This document shows, piece after piece, positions 22,746 to 33,639 of a DNA stretch of 64,000 nt. This DNA comes from Oreohelix idahoensis (taxonomy: Eukaryota > Mollusca > Gastropoda > Stylommatophora > Oreohelicidae): contig JAMPIV010019101.1 in NCBI GenBank assembly GCA_024509875.1, forward strand, positions 87,001 to 151,000, given 5' to 3'. Position 1 is the first letter of the stretch. Every line of letters begins with the position of its first letter. The notes beneath the pieces were generated by a model that searched no databases, was not told where the DNA came from, and was given only the letters and a program-made list of their open reading frames with translations. The position numbers and the translations under genes are program-made.

Positions 22746-24221
22746 GGTCGACATCAATTCTGAAGACCATCTCCATCTACTTCTTTGCTCTGCTTCATTA
22801 ACTGTCTGTCGACTTTTCCTCCTGGTCGATCTATCCTCTTCTTGGTAATCTTTCTTCCCTACGTCCTCCACATCCTCCTCTTCATCCAACATTTCGATCA
22901 CAAGTTTGTGAACTTCTTTTTTTTCTTTTTGATAAGTCTGTATCAAACTTTACTTCCAGCAATTTCCGTACCTTCTTTGTTGACAAGGCTCCTCTTAGGG
23001 TGCCATTTATTGCTTTCTTCAACTCATTAAGCTTGGTTCAGCCATTTTGATCATTTTCTTCGTCTTTGTCTGATTTATGCATCCAAGCACTGTTCTCATT
23101 TCTCGGCCAATAACTTCTATTCCCTTCCTCGTACACTGTATATTCGAGCTCATCCGACCTGAAACCTTGGGCATATTCATCGGAATCCATAACTCTATCT
23201 TCCCCACTTGACGAATCGGATTCTGATTGTATGTCAAGCTGGTACTTTTCCTGCACTGCATATACTCCTTCCTGTCTCGTCTTCCTCTTCTCCAAGTCTT
23301 CAAATTTTTTTCCAAATATGCGCAAAGTGCCGTAACTTCTTCTATTTCCGTTGTACCACCATTTCCTTCTTGATCTTTGTTACTACTCCTATTTCTCTCC
23401 TTGCCTCGACTCTGAGATCAGTATTCTTTTTTGTCTTTACTTCCGCTTCTACTGTCCATTTTGAACTCTTGAAATTTTCTATCAATATATATGTACACTG
23501 TGGCTATCTCTCCGTCTTCCTTTCTGTCACTTGTACTAGTATTTCCTCTCATGACGTCTTTATCATTTTGTGCTAGCCCCAAGTGTGACGCTACAGTATC
23601 CATCTCTGTTTGTGTCGCTGTCTCCACTTTCAACTGTACGAAGTTTATAGTTCCTAGATTTCGAAGTGGTCGTCTGACATTCTCGTTTTCCCCACTGTTG
23701 GTTCTCTTTCCCAACCTTATTGGATATATGTGTACTTTCTGTCCGTTGTCCATTGTGATTCTACAGTTTCTCCCACTTCTTGTCGTCACACTGCTTATCC
23801 GCCACGTTGTTCCCTTTTTTATTTCGGATATGAAATATCTCACTGCTATCCTATGTCTCCTTTTATTAAGTGCGTTCCAGTGTGCCCGTCCAGCAGCTGT
23901 TTCTAGGATTTGGTTTTTGTCATTATTTTCTCTACATTGCCTATTTTGTGTATTTTGAGGACACCTTTCCCACTTGCTGATCTGTTCCTTCCTGTTTTTA
24001 TATCTTATGTGGCATTTGTTTTGTGTCGCTGGCTCTTTATTACTGTCCCCGCTCTGTGATGTTGGCGGTTACATCCTTCCTGTGACATTCCTATTCTATG
24101 TATTTGCGGTTCTCTATCACAAGTGTGACAATGTCCTTTCCCATTCGTATCGTATGATTTTTACTCTGCTTGAAGATCTTTCCACGTTTCATTGGGGAAT
24201 GTGTCTAATCGTCTTCACATG
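22746..24221 (-). pseudogene. unrecognised decayed retroelement-like region
   Basis: On the minus strand, downstream of the gag remnant, are several open pieces in different frames (23418-23843, 23038-23325, 22695-22946). They are rich in K, R, E and S. One carries NGQKVHIYPIRLGKR followed by RRPLRNLG, faintly like the C-terminal tail of a gypsy polyprotein. No RT, protease or integrase motif was found. The region looks like an internally deleted or heavily mutated element. The function of these pieces is unknown. Confidence 0.4.
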
Positions 24222-24489
24222 AAATCCGTGACGAGACCAGCAGACGAAAAAAAAACGCAATTTTCCCTTTCTCAAATTCATTAGCGTTTACTGACATCGC
24301 ATACTTATCAATGTCCGTAAGCCATTTACGGCATGCGTGTGGGACACCTGCAAATAAGTCAATATTGCCTTTTATGTTCGCATTCCTGGCGCTGTTGTCA
24401 ACCTTGGTTAGTGTGTCACTAATCGCCTCTATCAGGTCTAATGTCTGACTGTCCTGCTTGTCGTAATGTGTCTGTTCGCTCTGTGCCAT
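24222..24489 (-). pseudogene. gag: gypsy-like gag N-terminal fragment
   Basis: About 90 codons with NIDLFAGVPHACRKWLTDID and YAMSVNANEFEKGKIAF. This pattern (F-x-G-x-P-x-x-C-x-x-W-L-x-D-I followed by K-I-A) is typical of the capsid start of some Ty3/gypsy Gag proteins. Past 24250 the frame shifts in an A run, but a related reading continues briefly (TDFM, then TWKDLQAE). It is a different type of gag from the SCAN-like gag of A, B and C. It is broken and short. Confidence 0.6.
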
Positions 24490-24959
24490 TCCGTTTTCTG
24501 AATTATAATCAAACGAAAAGAAGGGGCAAAAAAGACAAAAATATAAATATCAACTGTCTTGTGTCTGCAAGAAAAAAGAATTTTTTTTCGTTAATCTTGT
24601 ACTTCCTGCATGTTATGGTTAACAGCCAAATAATGTATGTATACACTATTATACTTCAATATCACTCTAATATTCGAAATAATAATATTAACAGCAATTA
24701 TAGTACTAATAACAACAATATTAACTAATGTACTCTGTGACCTGTCGTACCCTAACTTGTTTAAGCCGTCTGCGCTGGAAAGGTTATAGGTAAAAATTTT
24801 GTCCTGTGTCTGGGCAGTTGTTGCGCGCGCGAAAAAAAAATCGAAAAAGGTGATTCGTCTTACGAGGACAAAGGACAACGAAAAGAGTCTACGTTACGGC
24901 CTAGAAGAATAGGATAAGAGTGGAAAGAGTAAAATAGAGCAAGAGAGGAGAGGGTGACC
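24490..24959. other. leader-like AT-rich DNA between gag remnant and Penelope element
   Basis: Contains AAT-rich runs (24675-24725) and a short GCGCGCG stretch at 24821-24828. No gene. The last about 75 bases are A/G-rich and may be the 3' UTR of the Penelope-like element. Confidence 0.5.
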
Positions 24960-27170
24960 TCAGACAAAGGTGTGAAAAGTGTTGAGACCGGCTGGTTTTA
25001 GACACCCCATGCGGTGGATAAGACGGTTCTCAAGCTGTTCTCGGCTGGCAGTGTCAGAGGAGCAGGATCGGATCGCTGTGACCTGGATGTCGATGGGACC
25101 ATGGTGGTCAGGACCATTGAAGTGTATAGCAACTGGTGTGGACTTTTGCTGAGCGATGTCATTTAAGTGCTGGCTGAATCTGTCCCCAAGTCGTTTGCCT
25201 GTTTGGCCAATATAGGTTTTGCAGCAACGTTTACATATGATCGTATAAATGACATTGCGCGATTCACACGTGAAGCTACTAGTGATGGTGTACGTAGCCT
25301 TAGGAAAGGACACCTTCTGTGTTGAGATGACATACTTGCACGTGTTGCATCGTGTCCGACCACAGGGTAGTGTGCCAAAGTGAGTGGCATTCTCCTTTGG
25401 GAGACGGCTGTGAACAAGAAGATCCTTCAAGTTCTTGTCACGTCTATATGCCACCAAAGGTGCTTCACTGAATACTTTTTGGGTCAGAGGCTCTGCTTGG
25501 AGGATAGGGAGGTGGCGGAAAAGGATCTGTTTGACAGTAGTACTGTGAGGGTGATGGGTCAAGATTAATTTGACTCTATCCGAAGTGGATTTATGGTGAG
25601 GTTTGAGGGCCTCCAGACGAGAGATGGGGAGCACACGTTGGAGAGCAGAGGTGAGAACATGTTCTGGATAAAGTCTGTTACGGAAAAAATCCAACATCTC
25701 ATTGGCTCGTAAGTGGAAGTCATCGTCGTCTTGGCATAAACGGCGGAGGCGGGGAAGTTGTGAAAAAGGAAGGGAGTCACGACAGGCCCGAGGATGAGAA
25801 GAGGTATACAGGAGGTAGCTGTGGGCATCTGTCGGCTTGTAGTATACTGAGGTATTAAGGCCGGAGGGCGTGATAGAAATAGTAATGTCAAGGAAGTTGA
25901 CAGATACTGTGGAGACGAGGGAGGTGAACTTGATGGTGGGGTGAAAGTGGTTCACAAAGTCGATGAAGCGGTGTAAATCAGTCTCAGACATATCTGTGAG
26001 ACCTATGCCATCATCGATATATCTGCGGTAAAACCCAGGGAAAGGACCGGAGTATTGTTGCCATATCTGATGCTCCAAGTGGCCCATGAATAGACAGGCA
26101 TAGCTGGGACCCATCTTCGTTCCCATGGCAACACCGCTAATTTGGTAAAAAAACTGACCATTGAATTCAAAGGAATTCAGTTGAAGGACCAGTTCAGCAA
26201 GACGGAGAAGAGTGACAGTGGATATAGAAGGGCAAGTGCGTTGGTCCAGAAAAAACTGAAGAGCTCGGAGACCATCAGAGTGGGGAATAGAGGTATACAG
26301 AGAGCAGACGTCCAGCAAGAAAAGACGGTAGGAGCGGTCTGCTGGGAGTCGGATAGAGGAGAAAGTTGTAAGAGCGTGATTGGTGTCTTTGATGAAGGAG
26401 GGAAGATTCACAACGATAGGCTGGAAAATGCTATCGAGAAAGTCAGAAATGTGTTCAGTAGGACAAGAACAGGCTGAGACAATAGGTCTTCCAGGGTTTT
26501 CGATCTTGTGAATTTTGGGGAGCATGTAGAATACAGGCTTGCCCAAAGAGCTGTCATGAATCCTGAGATGAGATGCTTCGGGAGGAAGATCATTACTAGT
26601 GATAAGCTGTTTAATCGTGTTGTGTACCATGCGATTGTTAGAGACAGTCGCATCGCTGGTCCTGGACCTGTAAAAAGAGCCATTGGTCAACTGGTTTTTA
26701 CCTTCACTTAGGTACAAGTCCTTCTGCCAGACGACAATGGCTCCTCCCTTGTCAGCCGGTTTGATGACAATGTCGTCTCTACGGCGAAGAAGGGAGAGAG
26801 CACCAGACTCCGCCGAAGTGAGATTGGAATAATGCAATCTACGAGGGCGGAGCTGCTGAATGTCATGGATGGTGTTCTTGATATAGAGGTCCAGGGCATG
26901 AGAGGCTCCAGGTTTAGGTGTAAAGGGAGGTTTAGTAGAGTCAGAAAAGCGTGCGAAGATGTCGGATTCAGCCTGAGACTGCGGAGTGCTGTCTTTCTCT
27001 CTAAAATGGAGCTTCAGCCTCATGCGACGGTGAAACCGATGAACATCCTGGAGGAGATTGTATTGGTCTAGGGTTGGACGAAGAGGAACAAATTTTAGGC
27101 CCTTACTAAGAACAGAGCGCTCTCCCTCAGAGAGGGGTAGATCTGGGGGATGCAGACTACCTGAGTGCAT
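24960..27170 (-). CDS. Penelope-like element reverse transcriptase with GIY-YIG endonuclease
   Basis: An uninterrupted 736-codon frame. The RT domain spans about residues 130-460, with KPADKGGAIVVW, KPVFYMLPKIHK, LFLLDVCSLYTSIP, ISGVAMGTKMGP and the catalytic YIDDGIG (residues about 383-389). A cysteine cluster CGRTRCNTCKYV lies near 610-625. A GIY-YIG nuclease follows near 655-695, with VIYTIICKRC, TYIGQTGKRLGDRF and a downstream acidic residue in REQLENRL. This pairing is diagnostic of endonuclease-bearing Penelope-like elements, which copy RNA at a nicked target. The core is intact and could be functional. The first 25 residues overlap a second frame that seems to hold the true N-terminus. 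Confidence 0.95.
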   Translation of the reverse strand: MHSGSLHPPDLPLSEGERSVLSKGLKFVPLRPTLDQYNLLQDVHRFHRRMRLKLHFREKDSTPQSQAESDIFARFSDSTKPPFTPKPGASHALDLYIKNTIHDIQQLRPRRLHYSNLTSAESGALSLLRRRDDIVIKPADKGGAIVVWQKDLYLSEGKNQLTNGSFYRSRTSDATVSNNRMVHNTIKQLITSNDLPPEASHLRIHDSSLGKPVFYMLPKIHKIENPGRPIVSACSCPTEHISDFLDSIFQPIVVNLPSFIKDTNHALTTFSSIRLPADRSYRLFLLDVCSLYTSIPHSDGLRALQFFLDQRTCPSISTVTLLRLAELVLQLNSFEFNGQFFYQISGVAMGTKMGPSYACLFMGHLEHQIWQQYSGPFPGFYRRYIDDGIGLTDMSETDLHRFIDFVNHFHPTIKFTSLVSTVSVNFLDITISITPSGLNTSVYYKPTDAHSYLLYTSSHPRACRDSLPFSQLPRLRRLCQDDDDFHLRANEMLDFFRNRLYPEHVLTSALQRVLPISRLEALKPHHKSTSDRVKLILTHHPHSTTVKQILFRHLPILQAEPLTQKVFSEAPLVAYRRDKNLKDLLVHSRLPKENATHFGTLPCGRTRCNTCKYVISTQKVSFPKATYTITSSFTCESRNVIYTIICKRCCKTYIGQTGKRLGDRFSQHLNDIAQQKSTPVAIHFNGPDHHGPIDIQVTAIRSCSSDTASREQLENRLIHRMGCLKPAGLNTFHTFV

Positions 27171-27481
27171 GATGGAGTGGAGGATGGAGGGGTAGCTATG
27201 GGGGTAGGGATGAGACGGGATAGTTTATGGTGTTTAAACGTGGAAAGGAACTCATGCAGCTGCCGGTTCAGTGTGTGGATAGTGGTGCGTATCATAGAAT
27301 AGAAAGAGAAGTTGTTGGAGGTGAGACAACGTAAGCGAAGCAGAAGCTGGGTCTGTTGGGCACTAAGGTCTGATAAAAGGCGGGAGTGACTGGCGGCCAC
27401 TACGCGCAAACGTTGAAAGCCACATCTGGTCTCAATTCGTTGTAGGAGACGTTGTTCCCTAGGATTTTTTTTCAAACCCAT
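27095..27481 (-). pseudogene. N-terminal extension of the Penelope-like element, frame-shifted
   Basis: A 128-codon frame upstream of and overlapping the RT frame, rich in L, R and Q, with LSAQQTQLLLRLRCL and RQLHEFLSTFKHHKLSRLI. Such leucine-rich N-terminal regions precede the RT in many Penelope-like proteins, so the two frames were probably one, with a one- or two-base change between about 27095 and 27240. Alternatively the RT frame starts at its own ATG at 27170. Confidence 0.5.
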
Positions 27482-27811
27482 CCATCGTATTCCACGTCTT
27501 ACCGCAGTTCCCCTCCACTTCCTCGATTACAGGTAGTGGACGTCATCTCTGGTTTGTATGTTGCGAATCCTTCTCGTGCAGGAAAGGTGTGAAGAAAAAA
27601 AAATTATTCTGACTTGGTTTCTGGGTTATCGTTTCTGGTTGGCTGGCTCCTACACTGTTCACTTTTTTTTATCTTTGTAACTTTCACTGTTGCCACTCTG
27701 CTTTTTTTTCATGTGTTGTCGAACTGTACATATAGTTTCGTTTGCATTGTTTTTCCGTCTGTGGTTATTAAAACCTATCACCGTGCCAGAGTTTTGTGTG
27801 TTGTACTTAGT
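27482..27811. other. spacer between Penelope element and LINE
   Basis: T-rich on the plus strand; no credible gene. It may be the 5' UTR of the Penelope-like element and remnants of the host repeat. Confidence 0.45.
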
Positions 27812-29062
27812 CTTGAGGGAGATCTTTCAGACTGTAATAATTGGAGAGGAATCACTCTTCTCTCAGTTCCCAGCAAAATACTAGGCAGGATAATTATACA
27901 GAGAATTTCAAAGGCAGTAGACTACAAACTGAGGAAAGAACAAGCAGGATTTAGAAAGAACAGAAGATGTGTAGACCATATATTCACTCTCAGGAACATT
28001 ATAGAGCAGTGTTCAGAATGACAAAGACAGCTTTACATAAATTTTGTTGATTTTGAAAAGGCTTTTGACAGCATACATAGGGACAGTTTATGGAAAATAC
28101 TGAGGGCTTATGGAATTCCAAGCTGCATAGTGTCAATCATAAAAAGCCTCTATGCCAACTTTACGTGTAGTGTTGGGCAGAGCAACCTAACCTTCGAGGT
28201 GAAGACAGGAGTACGACAGGGATGCCCTTTATCAACCACTCTATTTTTAACAGTCATAGACTGGGTGATGCGCCAGACAACAGAGGGCAGTCCAAGAGGA
28301 ATAAGATGGACTACATTTTCAACATTGGAAGATCTGGAATATGCAGATGACATTGCACTGCTGGCACATTCACATCAACACATCCAGGAAAAAACGGATA
28401 GACTTAATAAATTTAGCCAGCAGGTGGTCTTGAACATCAATTTAAAGAAGTCTGAGGTCATGACGCTCAATGTGAGCAACCCTGAGCCCATATCAGTAAG
28501 GAATCAGCAACTGGTACAGACAGATACCTTCACATACCTAGGAAGCATAGTTACACCAGACGGTGGGGCAGGCAAAGACATCAACATCAGAATGAATAAG
28601 GCAAGAACAGCCTTCTTTAGCCTAAATAACATCTGGAAGTCCTCCCAATACAGCACAAGCACAAAATTAAGATTATACCAGAGTTGCGTGCTTTCTGTGC
28701 TTCTCTATGGTGCGGAATGCTGGAGAGTCACAGAGAAGGAAATGTCAAAATTGTCCTCTTTTCACACAACATGCCTAAGAAAAATTCACCGAATCTTTTG
28801 GCCGAATACCATCACCAACCAAGATCTGCTTACTCGTAGCAAGCAAGAGGACATGCATACCATCATAGCTGGCAGACGCTGGAGCTGGGTTGGAAGAGAC
28901 CCCGATGCCATCACAAGAACAGCTATGCTTTGGACCCCTGAAGGAAAGCGAAAGAGAGGCCGACCAAAAACAACTTGGCGGAGGACTGTGGAGGCTGAGA
29001 TGCAAAGAATGAACCAGAGTTGGGGCACTGTACGAAGGATGGCCACCGACCGTGCAAAGTAG
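27812..29062 (+). pseudogene. LINE reverse transcriptase, interrupted
   Basis: A first frame to 28021 (SDCNNWRGITLLSVPSKIL, EQAGFRKNRRCVDHIF) meets TGA at 28019-28021. The same type of protein then continues with FVDFEKAFDSIHRDSLW and, from 28130-29062, TGVRQGCPLSTTLF, the catalytic EYADDIALLA and LLYGAECWRVT. It ends in the C-terminal GKRKRGRPKTTWRRTVE motif. RT domains 0-7 are represented, but the upstream endonuclease is absent. The C-terminal basic motif is typical of RTE-type and related LINEs. Confidence 0.82.
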
Positions 29063-29150
29063 AATCAATTTGTTTTTGCCCTACAAGACGCCACTAGGCG
29101 TGATGGTCGCTGACTGCTTTGACGGTCGGTGGTTAAGGATCGAAGAAGAA
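27812..29150 (+). mobile_element. 5'-truncated LINE (RTE-like), RT and 3' end
   Basis: Homology begins at about 27812 with GDLSDCNNWRGITLL, an RT motif, so the endonuclease is missing. The 3' end lies near 29150 after a GAAGAAGAAG run, a simple-repeat tail as in RTE-type elements. It is distinct from the family at 8606-9627 and 58823-62796. Confidence 0.82.
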
Positions 29151-29218
29151 GACTTAGTCTTGGTGAATGACTGATGTCAATGCTGCCTGAGGTTGGTCTC
29201 GGCACCACAATTCTACTG

Positions 29219-29452
29219 TGTGGCAGTGCTGGTTAACAGTTGGTTACGTACACACAGCCTTTGTCTACCCAGGATCTTTTGCCTCATGCGTTGGTGATTG
29301 ACTTCTCCGTATGTTGGCCGTTTATATACAACACACAATTAGTGACCACATAATACCACGTAGAAACTCTGGTACAAACATGGGAACGCCGCATTGAACT
29401 GGAAAAAATGTTTATTTACACCATGTATAACAAATGTCGTCGGTGACCTCTC
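29219..29452. repeat. dispersed repeat D, copy 2, left part
   Basis: Matches 22060-22293 (TGTGGCAGTGCTGGTTAACA start). It is interrupted at 29453 by element C and continues at 39073. The last five bases, CTCTC (29448-29452), are the left TSD of element C. Confidence 0.85.
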
Positions 29453-30720
29453 TGTGACAGAGTTATGTAAATATATTACATGAATCCACACGGTTTTGCT
29501 TCCACCTGGTTTTCCACCTTTGCTTGCTTATTAATATTCACAGTTTGTTAACGCAGAAAGCATGCGCTTCAATGTCTGTCGAACTCATATTTTAGCCACG
29601 CCTATTTTCTTTTTCTCTATGTCTTACAGACACTAGGAATGTTTACAAACAGACCTATTAGCTAGTCCAGAGCCGTTAACTGTATTATCACGCGAACGAT
29701 TGGGCAATCGTTGAAATAGGGACAGATCAGAGAACGGGTCGTATATTTGTAGAATCAAGGGGGACTTAATTAAGCAAATGCAGAAAATGGAAGGGGCGAT
29801 AATCACGGGTACTGATTTCAGCCGTCTGTTCGTGAGTCCCAGAGAATGTAATTAGCTACTGAACGAGCCGAGATCAAAAGACTGTTCGCTCGTTGCCAAA
29901 GTCGAGTGTGGTCGGCAGAGGTGAGAATTTAAGCTTTCATTCAGAAATCGACCGCAGATTTATCGAAAAATACGGTACAGCGTAATATCTTGCAAGAGCT
30001 AGCGAATTAAGACCGATTTCATATAAATATCTCATCCTTTAAACTCAGTTTATCTAGTAGCCACAGAATTTTCAGATCATCTAGCTTCGAATCCTAGACC
30101 ATTGTTAAAGTGGATTTCTTAGTATTTCGATTGGAGATAGTTTCTTTTTTTTTGGTAACTATATTTACTAGCATTTTGAGTGATTTAATCGTTAAAGTTC
30201 GTCATTATATTTCACTAGGATTTACTGTGTTAATTGGCTAGCAGATTAAAATATATATAGCTAATTCTTCCAGCTGTAACGAAAATTTAATTAATTGCTA
30301 TTAACCAGTAAGAGAAATTTTAATCAACTAGTAAATGCACTATTCATTATGAGTACTGACGAAATATATATTTATTTCTAATTCATTATGAGATAATTTT
30401 ATAAATGACTAGCGCTTATTTCACGGGTTTTTTTTTTAAACGATAATATAAGATATACACTTGGTGTTTCTAATTAAATTTAATAACCGAGTGGATAATA
30501 ATAAATCGTACCTTTACGCGGGTTAGGATAGATACTGATATTGTGATTTAATGTTTTGTATTTTCTTCCTATAAATCCAGTACGGATCATAACCCAAAAC
30601 AACCAGTGGCCTAAATCTGAGAAAACGGGTCTAAGTCTACGTCCAATAGACGCAAAACAAACATTCTTATTCAAATAGCGGGTCTTCGTGGTTGACCTGT
30701 TCGGCCCTCTTGATTTACAC

Positions 30721-30775
<55 letters not shown>

Positions 30776-31568
30776 CAACAAAAGACTATAAGAATAATTG
30801 TAACTGGACCTATAGCTATCCAGATTTCTTTTTTTTTCTATTTTCATATACACTCAGCCCGCTGTGCCGAAATTATCAACAATTAACATTTCCCAACTAC
30901 CGACCACTGTGTTGTGGAGAGGATTTTTATCCAATTAATAGTAACGAAGTAAGCGTTCCCCAAATAACCGGATTAATTAAACTTGGAGGAGCTGGGGCTT
31001 ATTTCGCCAAAAAAAACCAACACGGGATTTGCTGTTTGTACCACGGAGATATATTCCAGATCTTGTTAATCAACAATTAGGTAAGCGCGAATGAACGTGG
31101 CCACACGTTGTCTCAAGCGAGAGAAAGAAGGAATGAATAATTCTTTTATTGTATAATCATTGTACTCACTTTGTTTTGCCTTTCTTTTGTTTTGCTATTA
31201 TTGTTATTTTCAGAATAGATCAATTAGGAACTCTGTTCTTTAGAGTATAGCCAAATTCTATACCATAGCGCACATCTTTAGACCTTTTGGGGGTTAATTA
31301 ACTTCTTCTTGTGGGATCTTGTCTCAACAGAGGGGATTGCACTTATGGGGTTTATTTCTTTATGATTTCTGTAACCAATGATTTTGTTGTCTATTGCTAT
31401 TGATACTAGATGTTGTGAAGTTTTTCTATGGTAAATAAACTTAACATAAAACTTAATTACCGGTGTTGGTCAGCTCTTTACCTTATCTCTCACTGAGTTA
31501 CCACTCTTTTCAATTCTATTCAGACGGGACCAGAATCTATCTTAATCACCTATCTAAAATCTACTACA
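29453..31568 (+). repeat. 5' LTR of element C
   Basis: TGTGACAGAGTTATG...ATCTACTACA, 2116 bp. It contains a (GA)n run at about 30726-30771 and an AATAAA at 31434-31439. It lacks two blocks (122 and about 227 bases) that are present in the 3' LTR. Confidence 0.92.
30726..30771. repeat. (GA)n microsatellite in C 5' LTR
   Basis: GA run of about 46 bases; the matching place in the 3' LTR (37906-37920) has only about 15 bases. Confidence 0.9.
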
Positions 31569-31571
31569 GAA

Positions 31572-31597
31572 TGGGATGGCTCGTTTCCGGGAATTTG
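31572..31597 (+). promoter_or_regulatory. primer binding site of element C
   Basis: TGGGATGGCTCGTTTCCGGG, then AATTTGAG, beginning 3 bases after the LTR. Apart from small insertions it resembles the complement of the tRNA-Pro 3' end (GGCTCG, CCGGGA, TTTGA). This is the same primer family suggested for element A. Confidence 0.65.
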
Positions 31598-32398
31598 AGC
31601 TAGATCTTGAACTAGTACCACAGAAAAGGTGCGAAGTCCTGAGACTTTGTTTTTCTAGTACGTTAGATTGAGTTTGTTTCCAAATCTGGATCTAGTCTGT
31701 ATCTAGATAATTGACTAAAGTCTGATATTTAAATCTTTTTTTTAATAGTCTAGATAGAGCTGAGTGTGGTTGTCTCGTGAGTTAAGTAACACTAATAATA
31801 ATTATCCCCTAGACAAACGTCCTGTTTATTGGCTTGCTGACCACACATATATAGTAATTGTTTTTTCCATAGCACTGTAGAGTATATACAATTAGATTTA
31901 GAGGGTGATCTTTGTCGGAGAGATGTTATGTTATGATTTTGTAACACAAGGCCACTGGTAGCGCGTGATTGTCTGACAATCACCAGTGTTTTTTTTAAGC
32001 AGCAGTTTTTTTAGCTAAGCTAAGGAGTGCATTCTGACTAGCACGTCAAGTTAATAGCCTCCCTTACCCTAACTGACTTCAGGTGTGGACTTGTAGGTGG
32101 ACTTAAATAAAGGGAATAATTTTTTTGTTCCTTAATTTTTTTTAATAATTTTTTTTTTCCACCGTAGTAACATAGTTTTTTTCAGTTGTTAGCTGATCTA
32201 CCTTTTATTTGGCTTAAGTCGTCTGTAAGCCTAGTTGCCAGATAATAACAGCGATAGATTAGATAACTGATAACAAGGAGGAGGTATCACAGTTAAATAA
32301 CAGTATATTTTGTTCTGTATTTTTCTCGTAATTGGTAGGGAACCAGGGTATCCTTTTTCTTACATCTTTCTCCGGTAAGTCACAGTCAGTTATTTGCA
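31598..32398 (+). other. leader of element C
   Basis: About 0.8 kb, T-rich, with no conserved frame; ends at the gag ATG at 32399. Confidence 0.6.
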
Positions 32399-33634
32399 AT
32401 GGCTGAGCGTGCAAAACTTAGACAAATGCTAAGGGAGGAAGCAAGGGAAAAGGAATTACAGGGAGAGGAAGCGAAAGCGTTTGTCAACGAAGAACTTGAC
32501 AGATAGGATGCGGAGAAGAAAGAAGCGGAAGCTAGGGAGAAGGAAAGAGAAGAGCGTCAATTACAGCAGAAGAACATTGAGGAGGAAATGGAAATTCGCA
32601 GGGCGAACGAAAGAGAGAAGGAGAGACAGCACGAACTAGCGCTTAAGGTCCTAGAGGTGCAAAGCCGTGGGGCTGCCCCTACCTCCAGCAACGGAGACTC
32701 TCTACCTCAGTCACAGACTACTGATCTTTCCAACACTCAATCTCCTCAACTAGCAGCTATGTCTTTTGCCCTTGAATCCTTCCCAAGCCCCAATGAGAAA
32801 ATAGACTGCTATCTAGAAAAATTTGAGAGAATGGCAAATCTGTACGGGTTAGAAAGGTCGCGTTGGTGTTTGAAGCTTTCTCAGGCTTTAAAAGGATCGG
32901 CGCATGATGCGTACGCGAAACTGGAGAGCAACCACCAAGACGATTACGACATGTTGAAGAAGGCTTTGCTTGAGCGTTTCGAAATGAACGCTCGAAAATA
33001 TTTGCAACTGTTCCGTAACAGCAGAAAGGAAAGCACGGAAACGTTTCACTAGCTCTCTTCTCGTCTGAAGGGATACTTGACAAAGTGCCTGCAGCTTTCA
33101 CAGCTTACCTCTACCTGTGAAGGACTTGAGGAGTTCGTTGTAACCGAACAAATAAAGAACACTTTGTCAAGTGACACCCGTAGATTTCTGGCTAAACAAG
33201 GCACAGAAAAGCTAGAAGACATTTTGAGCAAGGCGGAGCGATATAACAATGCGCTGGCCGAACTGCCAGGAGCAAAACGCAAACCGACAGAGGAACCTTC
33301 TCGGAAAAATAATCTAGAACAGTCTTCCCATTCTTCTCACCACCATAACCCCAGAGAAACTGTACTCCAGAATTCCCCTCCGGAAAAAACTAAATATTAT
33401 AAAAACAAGTACCCCCCCAACAACAAAAATTATGATCAACCCAACCGGTCTACACGGCAGTGTGGCCAGAAAGGACAGGTGGCAAAGGGAAAACCCCTGC
33501 GCACGGGACATCTGATCAGAGCAAGCACACCGGGCCAAATCGCATCGGATGCTTGCAAACAGCATCGCAAGGAAGAATTAATGTCAGTGATTCTCAACCT
33601 GTGGGGCAGAGGCCCTCAACGCGAGGAACTGTAA
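32399..33634 (+). pseudogene. gag: gag of element C, with stops
   Basis: The ATG at 32399 starts a charged helix (REEAREKELQGEEAKAF). The frame meets TAG at 32504-32506, then continues in phase through ERQHELALKVLEV and a SCAN-like capsid (DCYLEKFERMANLYGLERSR, DDYDMLKKALLERFEMNAR). A second TAG lies at 33050-33052, then FVVTEQIKNTL and TRRFLAKQGTEKLEDIL to 33634. The two stops fall at codons that are sense in copy A1. After about 33450 the nucleocapsid part is unclear: no intact CCHC knuckle is visible. Confidence 0.85.
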
Positions 33635-33639
33635 TTTTG

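Noticed and set aside
26142..27071. Several plus-strand frames opposite the Penelope gene
   Set aside because: Antisense shadows of a well-supported minus-strand coding region.
30671..31080. Frames with repeated arginine-glutamate or serine-leucine
   Set aside because: Translation of the (GA)n microsatellite within the C LTR.
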